Of a DNA stretch of 64,000 nt, positions 7,861 to 15,622 are shown piece after piece. Position numbers and translations under genes: made by a program. This DNA is from JAJDUF01 sp965238265 (GTDB lineage: Bacteria; Chloroflexota; UBA11872; UBA12225; JAJDUF01): assembly GCA_965238265.1 (NCBI GenBank), contig OZ250185.1, positions 2,728,001 through 2,792,000 on the forward strand, read 5' to 3'. A model generated the notes under the pieces. That model was not told where the DNA came from. It worked only from the letters and a program-made list of their open reading frames with translations, and made no database searches. The first letter of the stretch is position 1; every line of letters starts with the position of its first letter.

Positions 7861-8597
7861 AGAAACCTTCCCTTATGAGGGGCGGGTGGGGCGCCGTACA
7901 CGCGGCCAGCTTCCACCTGCAAGCGCCCGGCCGCAAACCAGCCGATGACGGCCGGCAGTAGCCGGTGCTCCTCGGCGAGGATGCGGGCGGCGAGGGTGTC
8001 GGTCGTGTCGTCGTCCAGTACCGGGACGGCCGCCTGGGCAATGATCGGCCCGGCGTCCACGTCTTCAGTGACGATGTGGACGGTGCAGCCGGCGATCTTG
8101 ACCCCGGCGGCCAGCGCGTTGGCCTGGGGCTTGGGGGCCATCCCGCCCGCAAAGGCGGGGAGCAGCGAAGGGTGGATATTGATGATGCGATCTCGATAGG
8201 CCGCCACTACGGGCTTGCTGAGAATCGCGCTGTAGCCAGCGTTCACCACCAGTTCTACGTCGTGTGCTTGCAGCGTGTGCAGAATCGCTTGGTCGCGGGC
8301 GCGGCGCGAAGGGAAATCCCGCCGCTCGTGGACCGCCGTCGGGATGTTGCGCTGCTCGGCGGGGGTGAGCGCCAAGACACCCGGCCGATTGCTGACGACG
8401 ACGGCCACCCGGGCCGCGAGCGTGCCGCGCTCAATCGCATCGAGGATGGCCTGCAAGTTCGAGCCGCGTCCGCTCACCAACACGCCCACTATGAGCGGCG
8501 CGGTTTGCGCCCCGGAGGCGGTCAGGGCATCACGTTCAGCCGGTGACGCTGCGAGAGCCGCACCACCAATGCTCAACGGATTGTGCGGCTCTCGCAT
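7854..8597 (-). CDS. purN: Phosphoribosylglycinamide formyltransferase
   Basis: PurN transfers a formyl group from 10-formyltetrahydrofolate to GAR in purine synthesis. Recognised by VGVLVSGRGSNLQAILDAI at the start of the fold, INIHPSLLPAF with the catalytic Asn/His, and HIVTEDVDAGPII carrying the catalytic Asp. It directly follows purM: the purM stop and this ATG are one base apart, so the two are surely co-transcribed and translationally coupled. A GTG 15 bases upstream is an alternative start. About 35 extra residues precede the domain. The last residues (HKGRFLV) and the stop codon come from the family E repeat at 7834-7860, so the native C-terminus has been replaced or extended by repeat sequence. 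Confidence 0.93.
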   Translation of the reverse strand: MREPHNPLSIGGAALAASPAERDALTASGAQTAPLIVGVLVSGRGSNLQAILDAIERGTLAARVAVVVSNRPGVLALTPAEQRNIPTAVHERRDFPSRRARDQAILHTLQAHDVELVVNAGYSAILSKPVVAAYRDRIINIHPSLLPAFAGGMAPKPQANALAAGVKIAGCTVHIVTEDVDAGPIIAQAAVPVLDDDTTDTLAARILAEEHRLLPAVIGWFAAGRLQVEAGRVYGAPPAPHKGRFLV

Positions 8598-8598
8598 G

Positions 8599-9711
8599 TC
8601 AATTGCTCTCACTCGTGCAAATGATACCGCCGCCCTCGTCTACAACGCGCACCGCCGCCGCCCCCTCGCTGGCACGCACCTCGCCAATGGGCACGGCAGC
8701 CGGCACCGCCGCCTGCGCCGCGGCTACGTCGTCCGCGGCGCACACGACCACATAGCCGACGCCCATGTTGAAGACGTGGCACATCTCCGCCAGCGACACG
8801 TCGCCGGCCTGTTGGATGAGCGGGAAGATGGGCGGTACGCGCCACGAGCCGAAGCGCAGGTCCGCCCCGGTGTGCGGAGGCAGCACACGCACGATATTGT
8901 CGCGCAGGCCGCCGCCGGTGATATGAGCCATGCCCTTGATAGCAATGGTCTGATCGAGCCGCTCGATGTCGGCGAGATAGCTGCGATGCGGTTCGAGGAG
9001 CGCGTCGCCGATGGGCCGGCCCAACGACGGCTCCGTCTCGTTCCACCTTTCCGGCGGCAGCAGACGCCGGGCCAGGGAGTAGCCGTTGGTATGCAGGCCG
9101 GACGACGGCAGGGCCACAAGAACATCGCCCGGGGCAATATCCGCGCCGTCAACGATGTGATCATGTTCGACGACGCCGACGATACACCCTACGAGGTCGT
9201 AGTCACCCTCGGCATACATCCCCGGTAGCTCCGCAGTTTCGCCGCCGATCAAGGCGCAGCGGTTGGCGCGACAGGCCGCAGCCAAGCCGTTGACGATAGC
9301 TTCGATTGTCGGGGGATTGAGACGACTCGTGCCGATGTAATCGAGGAAGAAGAGCGGTCGCGCGCCCCCGCAGAGGATATCGTTGACGCAGTGGTTCACA
9401 ATGTCGTAGCCGACGGTATCGTGACGCCGGAGGCCGATAGCCACGCGGACCTTGGTGCCGACGCTATCAACGCTGCTCACCAGCACCGGCCGGTCGCCGC
9501 GCGGGGCAGCGTAGAGGCCACCGAAGCCGCCAATGTCGCCCACGACCTGCGGGCCGAACGTGGAGCGGATGGCGCCCTTGATGCGGCCAAATGCCTCCTC
9601 CCACGCGGCGATATCTACGCCGGCCGCCGCATACGTGGCGGGCCGATCCTCGCGTGGCGGGGGCGGTCCGGCGGCTGAGGGTGACCCCGTTGGGTCTTTC
9701 AGGACAGTCAT
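8599..9711 (-). CDS. purM: Phosphoribosylformylglycinamidine cyclo-ligase
   Basis: PurM closes the imidazole ring to make AIR from FGAM with ATP. The 370-residue protein has TYAAAGVDI at the family N-terminus, LVSSVDSVGTKVRVA, GYDIVNHCVNDILCGGA, IGGETAELPGMY and LVALPSSGLHTNGYSL, all standard for the PurM/AIR synthetase fold. An AAGGA sits two to three bases before the ATG. It is the first gene of a purM-purN pair. The N-terminal 25 residues are Pro-rich and variable. Confidence 0.95.
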   Translation of the reverse strand: MTVLKDPTGSPSAAGPPPPREDRPATYAAAGVDIAAWEEAFGRIKGAIRSTFGPQVVGDIGGFGGLYAAPRGDRPVLVSSVDSVGTKVRVAIGLRRHDTVGYDIVNHCVNDILCGGARPLFFLDYIGTSRLNPPTIEAIVNGLAAACRANRCALIGGETAELPGMYAEGDYDLVGCIVGVVEHDHIVDGADIAPGDVLVALPSSGLHTNGYSLARRLLPPERWNETEPSLGRPIGDALLEPHRSYLADIERLDQTIAIKGMAHITGGGLRDNIVRVLPPHTGADLRFGSWRVPPIFPLIQQAGDVSLAEMCHVFNMGVGYVVVCAADDVAAAQAAVPAAVPIGEVRASEGAAAVRVVDEGGGIICTSESN

Positions 9712-9741
9712 ATTCCTTGCCGGTAGGAGCGGGTACCCGGA

Positions 9742-10173
9742 TCAGCTGGCCGTCAAGGCTTCCGCTACCTGCGCTCCCAATAGTCGGATGGTGAGACGCA
9801 GCAGGCCGAGGTTCGCGTCGGCGTTGGCAGCAAGGCTGAGGACGGCGAGGTCTCGGAGCGGCTTGATGAGGATCAGTCCATCCTCGTGCTCCAGAATGAC
9901 CTCCAGGAGGCGGCTTGGCCCCTCCTCCGCAACCATGTCTTCGGCCGGCGGGATGACGCTACAAGCAAGCGCCCCGATGGCTTCCGCATCGAGGGCGGCG
10001 ATGCCGGCCTTGTGCTCACTGTGCAGCAACAATCCGTCTCTGCCCACGACCACAGCCGCCGTGACTCCGGCTGCCTTCGTGGTCTGCGCTAACAGCGCGG
10101 CCAGCTGACCGCCAGGACTGCCCAATCCGTTGGAGTCTACTGTGGTGTGTACCTGGCGTGGCGCCTTTACCAT
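9742..10173 (-). CDS. Roadblock/LC7-domain protein
   Basis: The 143-residue product has a single Roadblock/LC7 fold: GQLAALLAQTTKAAGVTAAV, VVVGRDGLLLHSE, a central helix around residues 55-75, and LILIKPLRDLAVLSLAAN. Such proteins dimerise and often regulate small Ras-like GTPases (MglB acts on MglA) or appear in actinobacterial signalling clusters. No GTPase gene is adjacent here. The start at 10173 is chosen for its GGAGGT ribosome-binding site four bases away; an in-frame ATG at 10356 would add about 60 low-complexity residues. It lies between enolase and purM on the same strand and may be part of the same transcript. Confidence 0.75.
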   Translation of the reverse strand: MVKAPRQVHTTVDSNGLGSPGGQLAALLAQTTKAAGVTAAVVVGRDGLLLHSEHKAGIAALDAEAIGALACSVIPPAEDMVAEEGPSRLLEVILEHEDGLILIKPLRDLAVLSLAANADANLGLLRLTIRLLGAQVAEALTAS

Positions 10174-10362
10174 CCGCACCTCCGAGGCCGTTGCCTGTGC
10201 CTCCGGCGTCGTTCCTGTGGGCTGCGTTGATATTGCCCGGTCATTCCCGGTTACTGAGAACGGGTTAGCGCCAAGCGGGTTCTGCCGGAGCGAGCGGCCG
10301 GCGGGCGCGGCTTCCGACTGCTCGTTCCGCACCACTGGTCGCTGGCTACTGGCCACTGGCCA

Positions 10363-11754
10363 CTAGCCACTGCCCAGACTGCCGAAGATGCCCCAGCCGG
10401 GATAGGTAGCGCGGCTGCCCAGTGCCTCCTCGATCCGCAACAACCGGTTGAGCTTGGCCACGCGGTCGGTGCGGGCCGGAGCGCCGGTCTTGATCTGGCC
10501 GGCGTTGGTGGCGACGGCGAGGTCGGCGATGGTCACGTCTTCCGTCTCGCCGCTGCGGTGCGAGATCACCGTCGTCCAGGCGGACCGCTGGGCGAGACTG
10601 ATCGTTTGCAGCGTCTCCGTGAGGGTGCCAATCTGGTTGAGCTTAATCAGAATGGAGTTGGCGGCCCGGCGTTCGATGGCGCGGCCCAGCCGCTCGGGGT
10701 TGGTCACGAGCAAGTCATCTCCGACGAGCTGCACGCGGTCGCCGAGCCGCTGTTGGAGCAGCGCCCACCCATCCCAATCGTCCTCAGCCAGTCCGTCCTC
10801 GATGGACTTGATGGGGTACCGGGTGGCCCAGTCGGCCCAGAACTCCACCATCTCGGCGCTCGAAAGCACGCGATCCTCGCGGGCAAGGTGATACCGTCCG
10901 TCCTGGTATAGCTCGGTCGCCGCCGGGTCCAGCGCCAGCACAATGTCGCGGCCGGCCGCGAATCCGGCGCGGTGGATAGCCGTCAGAATGACCTCGATGG
11001 CCGTCTCGTTCGTGGGCAGGCTGGGCGCAAAGCCCCCCTCATCGCCCACGTTGGTGTTGTCGCCGCGATCATGCAGGACGGCCCGCAGGGCGTGATAGAC
11101 CTCGGCCGCCCAGCGTAGCCCCTCGCTGAAGCTGGGTGCGCCAACCGGCATGACCATGAACTCTTGGAAGTCGGTGCTGTCCGCGGCGTGCTGCCCGCCG
11201 TTGAGGATGTTGCACATCGGTACGGGCAGGGTGCGGGCAGGCGAGTGGCGAGTAGTCACCCCTCCCCCGTCATTCCCGCGAAAGCGGGAATCTAGCGGCT
11301 CCGGTACGTCAGTAGGCCGGGGGGTGCGGTGCCAAAGACCGCCCAAATACTGATAGAGAGGCAGCCGGCAGGATGCGGCAGCGGCTTTCGCCGTAGCCAA
11401 AGACACCGCCAAGATCGCATTCGCGCCGAGCCGCGCTTTGTTCGCCGTGCCGTCAAGAGTGATCAGGGCCTCGTCAATGGTGGTCTGCGCTAACGCATCC
11501 AGGCCGCGGATGCGCGCGGCCAGCTCCGTGCGGACGTGCGCCACGGCCTGCTGCACACCCCGGCCGCCGTAGCGCTTAGGATCACCGTCCCGCAGCTCGA
11601 CGGCCTCGTGCTGGCCGGTCGAGGCCCCGGAGGGCGCGGCCGCGCGGCCCTGCGAGCCGTCTGCCAGCGACACCTCGGCCTCGACGGTAGGGTTGCCTCT
11701 GGAATCCAAGATTTCGCGGGCATGCACGCTCTTGATTGCGGTTGCTTCACTCAC
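10363..11754 (-). CDS. eno: Enolase with in-frame repeat-derived insertion
   Basis: Enolase interconverts 2-phosphoglycerate and phosphoenolpyruvate. Signatures are AREILDSRGNPTVE, GASTGQHEAVELRDGD, LPVPMCNILNGGQHAADS, NVGDEGGFAPSL, ILIKLNQIGTLTET (catalytic Lys) and VISHRSGETEDV. The protein has 463 residues against about 430 for the family. The surplus is a 34-residue insertion at about 141-174, between LYQYLGG and TLPVPM, and its centre LDSRFRGNDG is the translation of the 20-bp palindrome at 11272-11291. The frame is preserved and all catalytic motifs are intact, so the enzyme could still work. It begins with an ATG and follows no other gene closely on this strand. Confidence 0.95.
   Translation of the reverse strand: MSEATAIKSVHAREILDSRGNPTVEAEVSLADGSQGRAAAPSGASTGQHEAVELRDGDPKRYGGRGVQQAVAHVRTELAARIRGLDALAQTTIDEALITLDGTANKARLGANAILAVSLATAKAAAASCRLPLYQYLGGLWHRTPRPTDVPEPLDSRFRGNDGGGVTTRHSPARTLPVPMCNILNGGQHAADSTDFQEFMVMPVGAPSFSEGLRWAAEVYHALRAVLHDRGDNTNVGDEGGFAPSLPTNETAIEVILTAIHRAGFAAGRDIVLALDPAATELYQDGRYHLAREDRVLSSAEMVEFWADWATRYPIKSIEDGLAEDDWDGWALLQQRLGDRVQLVGDDLLVTNPERLGRAIERRAANSILIKLNQIGTLTETLQTISLAQRSAWTTVISHRSGETEDVTIADLAVATNAGQIKTGAPARTDRVAKLNRLLRIEEALGSRATYPGWGIFGSLGSG
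11272..11291. repeat. 20-bp dRS3-like palindrome inside enolase
   Basis: ATTCCCGCGAAAGCGGGAAT, a 6-8-6 architecture matching the general form of neisserial dRS3 elements. Exact or near-exact copies are at 12647-12666, 51257-51276 and 63417-63436. Confidence 0.85.
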
Positions 11755-11866
11755 TGCTCGTCACCCTTGCCTTCCGGCCTATTCACTCCCGGTCGGCGCC
11801 TATACTACTACTATGCCGCGGCTGCTGGCCGCGAGATCAGCAGGAAGCGGGAGGCGCAGCGCAACG

Positions 11867-12625
11867 ATGCAGGGGGCAGCGAGAAGGCAATTCGGTCGCA
11901 CGTCGGCAGACTATGCCACGAGCAAGGTGCATGCTGGCGGCATGGACCTCCACCTGTTGGTGGATGCAGCCGAGCCGTCGCCTGGCGCAACGGTGCTGGA
12001 CATAGGGACGGGCGCCGGCCACACGGCCCTGGCGCTGGCGCCACACGTCCGTCTCGTGCTCGCCCTCGACATCACGCCGGAAATGCTGGCCGAGGCGCGG
12101 CGCCTGGGTGCCACAAACGGCGTTGCCAATATGCGGCTGATCGAGGGGACGGTGGACGCGGTGCCGGTGCTGGCCGGCGCCTGCGACATTGTGACCTGCC
12201 GCGTCGCGGCCCACCACTTCCGCGCACCCGGCCAGGCCATCGCAGAAATGGCTCGTGCGCTGCGGCCGGGCGGCCGGCTGGTGCTCGTGGATAACTACGC
12301 CCCGGATCGGCCGGAGCTAGACGAGTTCATCAACCGGCTGGAGCTCCTGCGTGATCCATCGCATGTCCGCGAGCACACGTTGGCGCAGTGGCAGGATTTC
12401 ATGGCGGCTGCCGGTCTGCGCGTCGAGATCAGGGCACTCGACAGTATCCGCCTCGACTTTGCCGATTGGGTACGCCGCTCGCAAACGCCGCCGGACGCGG
12501 TGCAACGTCTCCGGGAGATGCTGTTGTCCGCGTCGCCGGAGGCCGTCCGAACGTTCGGCATCACGGTCGAGCCGCAGCTGGCGTTCTCGCTCTTGCGGTT
12601 CATTGCGGTAGGCTTTGCGGCCTGA
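11867..12625 (+). CDS. Class I SAM-dependent methyltransferase
   Basis: The protein begins MQGAARRQFGRTSADYATS, typical of UbiE/BioC-like small-molecule methyltransferases, followed by motif I VLDIGTGAGHTALALA (about 40-55), the acidic ALDITPEML loop, and VTCRVAAHHF and LRPGGRLVLVD as later motifs. The C-terminal 90 residues form a helical cap, as in methyltransferase domain 11 proteins. The substrate is not predictable. The ATG at 11867 fits the family N-terminus and has a GGGAGG about 12 bases upstream; an upstream ATG at 11813 would add 18 basic residues. It is divergent from enolase. The stop codon is followed by a copy of the 20-bp palindrome. Confidence 0.82.
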   Translation: MQGAARRQFGRTSADYATSKVHAGGMDLHLLVDAAEPSPGATVLDIGTGAGHTALALAPHVRLVLALDITPEMLAEARRLGATNGVANMRLIEGTVDAVPVLAGACDIVTCRVAAHHFRAPGQAIAEMARALRPGGRLVLVDNYAPDRPELDEFINRLELLRDPSHVREHTLAQWQDFMAAAGLRVEIRALDSIRLDFADWVRRSQTPPDAVQRLREMLLSASPEAVRTFGITVEPQLAFSLLRFIAVGFAA

Positions 12626-12646
12626 CAAGGGTAGGGCGCGGGGTGG

Positions 12647-12666
12647 ATTCCCGCTTTCGCGGGAAT
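12647..12666. repeat. 20-bp dRS3-like palindrome
   Basis: ATTCCCGCTTTCGCGGGAAT, the same element as in enolase in reverse orientation. It lies in the short gap between the methyltransferase and the small helical ORF. Confidence 0.85.
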
Positions 12667-12707
12667 GACGGGCGGAGGGCCGGGGGCCGGGCCGGGTGAG
12701 CAGACGC

Positions 12708-12992
12708 ATGGCGAACCTATCGCGGGAGCAGCTGGCGCAGGCGCTCGCCGAGCGGCGGCGCCAGTGGGAGGCGTTCAACGCTTGGGAGGCCGAAGCGTCA
12801 GAGAAGGCCGACCTCTTGGCCCGCGTTGAGGACCGCATCGCGTGGTATGAAGCCGCGCATGAGTTCGCGGCGCGTTTCGGTGACTTGTCAGCCGCGTCAG
12901 AGGAGCACCGGCGCGATCTGATCGAGTGGGTTCAGGTTTCACGCAAGGCATGGCGGAATCTCAAGGTCTCGAAACGGCGCTCGCCGGAGTAG
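12708..12992 (+). CDS. Small helical protein upstream of nucleotidyltransferase
   Basis: This 94-residue, highly charged product starts MANLSREQLAQALAERRR and is helical throughout, with a Trp-rich repeat (QWEAFNAWEA, WYEAAHEF, EWVQVSRKAW). A GGTGAG ribosome-binding site lies eight bases before the ATG. Its 3' end overlaps the start of the nucleotidyltransferase by 43 bases, which implies coupled translation. The arrangement of a small partner ahead of an AbiEii-type nucleotidyltransferase is reminiscent of toxin-antitoxin pairs, but I do not recognise the family of this protein and it is not an obvious AbiEi. Confidence 0.6.
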   Translation: MANLSREQLAQALAERRRQWEAFNAWEAEASEKADLLARVEDRIAWYEAAHEFAARFGDLSAASEEHRRDLIEWVQVSRKAWRNLKVSKRRSPE

Positions 12993-13528
12993 CGCGGCTG
13001 CTCGACGGGTTGCGGATTCCCTACATGGTGATCGGCGGATTTGCCGTCACCGTTTGGGGACAGCCGCGCTTTACTGCCGACCTCGACATGACGATCCAGT
13101 GTTCAGTGCCGGAGCAAACCCTCATCGAACGGCTGCTCCGGTCGCTGACATCGCTGGTAGCCGACCCGGTGCGGTTCGTGCAGGAGCGGCGGGTGCTGCC
13201 GGCGCGAACGTCGGAGGGCATTGCGGTAGACATCGTGTTCGCGGGCCTGCCCTACGAGGTGACGGCTATCGAGCGAGCAGTGCCTGTGGAGGTAGCAGGG
13301 TATAGCGTGCAGATCTGTACGGCTGAGGACCTGATCGTGCATAAAATCATCTCCTCGCGCCCGCGTGACCGCGAGGACGTACTGGGCATTGTGCGTCGGC
13401 AGGGCAACCGGTTGGACCGCAGCTATCTCGCCCCCATCGTTCGGGAGCTGGCGACGGCGCTCGATCAGCCGGATATCCTCGACTTCTACCACTCGCTGTG
13501 GGAGCAGCGCGGCTCCGCGTCTCCTTGA
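12950..13528 (+). CDS. Nucleotidyltransferase, AbiEii/DUF1814-like
   Basis: The 192-residue protein has the polymerase-beta-type nucleotidyltransferase signature: PYMVIGGFAVTVWGQPRFTADLDMTI gives GG, the basic Arg and the paired aspartates of DLD (about residues 24-50), and VDIVFAGLPYE near 105 provides the third acidic residue. AEDLIVHKIISSRPRDREDV is the helical segment common to AbiEii/AbiGii and related proteins. Such enzymes transfer nucleotides to tRNA or protein targets, often as toxins in abortive-infection systems; others are housekeeping. The ATG at 12950 has GCAAGG upstream. The 43-base overlap with the preceding gene supports a two-gene operon. Confidence 0.75.
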   Translation: MAESQGLETALAGVARLLDGLRIPYMVIGGFAVTVWGQPRFTADLDMTIQCSVPEQTLIERLLRSLTSLVADPVRFVQERRVLPARTSEGIAVDIVFAGLPYEVTAIERAVPVEVAGYSVQICTAEDLIVHKIISSRPRDREDVLGIVRRQGNRLDRSYLAPIVRELATALDQPDILDFYHSLWEQRGSASP

Positions 13529-13555
13529 CGTGTCGGTAGAGCGAGCGCTAGAGTC

Positions 13556-13586
13556 TGGACAGCTTCAGCTTGACTCTCCGTATACT
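13556..13586 (+). promoter_or_regulatory. Possible promoter of superoxide dismutase gene
   Basis: TGGACA at 13556-13561 and TATACT at 13581-13586 are 19 bases apart, slightly long. The predicted start would lie just before the ribosome-binding site of the gene at 13609. Confidence 0.4.
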
Positions 13587-13608
13587 CTCTTTGGAAGGAG
13601 CGACGACG

Positions 13609-14196
13609 ATGGCATTCGAGGTAAAGGACCTGCTCTGGGCGAAGGATGCGCTGCGCGGCATCTCGGAGAAGACCATTGAGACCCACCACGACAAGCTCTA
13701 CGCCGGATACGTCAATAAGCGCAACGAGATCGAATCGCTGCTACCGGGTGTAGATCGTTCGGCGGCCAACCAGGCCTACAGCGCCTACCGCGCGCTCAAG
13801 CTGGAAGAGACGTTCAGCGCCGATGGCGCCATCCTGCACGAGCTGTATTTCGACATTCTCGGTGGGCCGGGCGGCGCGCCATCGGGATCACTCGCCGACA
13901 AGATCAATGCGGACTTCGGCTCGTTCGAGGCCTTCGTCGAAGACCTGACGGCGTGTGGCATGGCGGCGCGGGGCTGGGCCGTCACCGCCTACGACCCCTC
14001 CGACGGCAAGCTCCACAACTTCCTGTGCGACGTACACAACCAGGGCGGCGTGTGGGGCACGGTGCCACTGATGGCGCTGGATACCTATGAGCACGCCTAC
14101 TTCATGGACTACGGCTCCGACCGGGCCGCCTACATCCAAGCCTTCTTCGACAACGTGAACTGGGCCAAGGTGCAGGAGAACTTGGACAGCGCCTAG
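13609..14196 (+). CDS. Superoxide dismutase, Fe/Mn family
   Basis: The enzyme dismutates superoxide to oxygen and hydrogen peroxide. Residues expected as metal ligands are visible: His in THHDKLYAGYVNK (N-terminal helix pair), His in ILHELYFDILGG, and Asp plus His in LMALDTYEHAYFMDYGSDR near the C-terminus. The family tail QAFFDNVNWAKV is present. At 195 residues it is of normal size. The ATG follows GGAAGGAG with a ten-base spacer. No signal peptide is seen, so it is cytoplasmic. Whether iron or manganese is used cannot be decided reliably by eye. A terminator hairpin follows about 70 bases after the stop. Confidence 0.93.
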   Translation: MAFEVKDLLWAKDALRGISEKTIETHHDKLYAGYVNKRNEIESLLPGVDRSAANQAYSAYRALKLEETFSADGAILHELYFDILGGPGGAPSGSLADKINADFGSFEAFVEDLTACGMAARGWAVTAYDPSDGKLHNFLCDVHNQGGVWGTVPLMALDTYEHAYFMDYGSDRAAYIQAFFDNVNWAKVQENLDSA

Positions 14197-14264
14197 CGAC
14201 GACGCTCCACGGGGAGCGCAGCACACGTGACGAACCGGCGCGAGCCTCGATCCGCATAGTCTCG

Positions 14265-14300
14265 ACCGGGTGGCTGAATTGCTACCCGGTTGTCGCTTTT
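14265..14300 (+). terminator. Intrinsic terminator after superoxide dismutase
   Basis: ACCGGGTGGC pairs with GCTACCCGGT around a six-base loop, with TGTCGCTTTT after the stem; this is the best classical terminator in the window. Confidence 0.75.
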
Positions 14301-14407
14301 GGGAAGGTAGGCGGGTTGGACCTAACCCCTGGCCCCTTCCCTCCAGGGCAGGGGAGTCATTGAGGCGACCGGCATCACCATACTGACGAGCGACTAGAAT
14401 ACGGACT

Positions 14408-15619
14408 ATGACTGACCCTGCCGCGCGGTACTCGGCGCTCTTCGCCCGCCGGGCAGCAACGCCGGTCGCGGCGCTCTTTCGCGCCGGGGCAGCCTCGCCC
14501 CAAGACGTTATTCCGCTGACCTACGGCTTCCCGGACCCCGGCTCGTTTCCGATTGCCGACTTGGTGGCGGCGACCGGACGGGTCCTCGACGACGGGGGCG
14601 ATACGGCCCTGCAATATGGGCCAATCGCGGGCGATGAGCGCTTTCGTGACCATGTTGTCGAGCGTTTGCAGGACGACGGCCTTGCTGTCTCAGTTGACAA
14701 CATCATCGTGACCAGTGGTGGGTCGCAGGGTATCCAGCTCGTCACCGAGCTGGTCATTGACCCCGGCGATGCCGTCATCGTCGAGGCGCCGACATTTATT
14801 GGCGCCCTCCAGACGTTCCGTAACGCCGAGGCGGAGCTGCACGAAGTGCCGCTCGACGACCACGGGATGCGGACCGACAAGCTCGCGGAGGTGCTCGCCA
14901 CGCTCGCCGCGGCCGGCAAGCAACCGAAGCTGATCTACACGATCCCGACGTTCCACAACCCGGCCGGCGTCTCGATGCCCCTGGCGCGTCGCCGCGAACT
15001 GATCGAGCTGGCCCGCCGGTATGGAGTGCTGGTCCTGGAGGACGATGCGTATAGCGAATTGCGCTTTGACGGAGAGCGAGCGCCGTTCCTCTACGAGCTG
15101 GAGCCGGAGGGTCTGGTTATTCAGGTGCGGACATACTCCAAGATTCTCGCGGCCGGCTTGCGTCTGGGCTATCTCGTTGTGCCCGAAGTGTTGGTGCCCC
15201 GGCTCTTGCCCCTCAAGGTTGACGTGGGCACCAGCCCCTTTCTATCGCGGTTGGCCGCCGAGTTCGCCGCCGATGGCCGCTTGGCGGCCCACATCGAGCG
15301 GCTGCGGAGCATCTATCGAGAGCGGCGCGATGCCATGCTCGCGGCGCTGGATGAATACGCGCCACCACCGACCACCTGGGCGCGGCCGGAGGGTGGGTTC
15401 TTCGTGTGGTTGCGCTTGCCCGCGGGTCTCGATGCGGGCGAGCTGCTACCGCGCGCCGAGCGGGCCGGAGTCTCGTTCATCCCCGGCACGGCGAACTTCA
15501 CTCACGGCGACGGGTCACGCTACCTGCGCCTTACCTTCAGCTTCCTGCCGCCGGACCAGCTCACCGCCGGGATTCGGCGCCTCGGCACAGCCATCCAGGC
15601 GGCGCTGGCCGGGGACTGA
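14408..15619 (+). CDS. PLP-dependent aminotransferase (2-aminoadipate/LysN-like, fold type I)
   Basis: A 403-residue class I/II aminotransferase. It has ITYGFPDPG-like LTYGFPDPGSFP near the start, NIIVTSGGSQGIQLV for cofactor phosphate binding, IYTIPTFHNPAGVSM, VLEDDAYSELRF with the Asp contacting the pyridine nitrogen, and RTYSKILAAGLRLGYL with the Schiff-base Lys (about residue 247). This motif set matches LysN and MocR-domain aminotransferases that act on 2-aminoadipate, aromatic or branched-chain amino acids. It lacks the GntR DNA-binding domain of MocR regulators. The gene ends three bases before the GTG of glcE, so the two are likely one operon. Substrate is an inference. Confidence 0.88.
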   Translation: MTDPAARYSALFARRAATPVAALFRAGAASPQDVIPLTYGFPDPGSFPIADLVAATGRVLDDGGDTALQYGPIAGDERFRDHVVERLQDDGLAVSVDNIIVTSGGSQGIQLVTELVIDPGDAVIVEAPTFIGALQTFRNAEAELHEVPLDDHGMRTDKLAEVLATLAAAGKQPKLIYTIPTFHNPAGVSMPLARRRELIELARRYGVLVLEDDAYSELRFDGERAPFLYELEPEGLVIQVRTYSKILAAGLRLGYLVVPEVLVPRLLPLKVDVGTSPFLSRLAAEFAADGRLAAHIERLRSIYRERRDAMLAALDEYAPPPTTWARPEGGFFVWLRLPAGLDAGELLPRAERAGVSFIPGTANFTHGDGSRYLRLTFSFLPPDQLTAGIRRLGTAIQAALAGD

Positions 15620-15622
15620 GCC

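Noticed and set aside
13570..13590. TTGACT and TATACT just upstream of the superoxide dismutase gene as a promoter
   Set aside because: The two hexamers are only five bases apart; the TGGACA element further upstream is a better -35 candidate.
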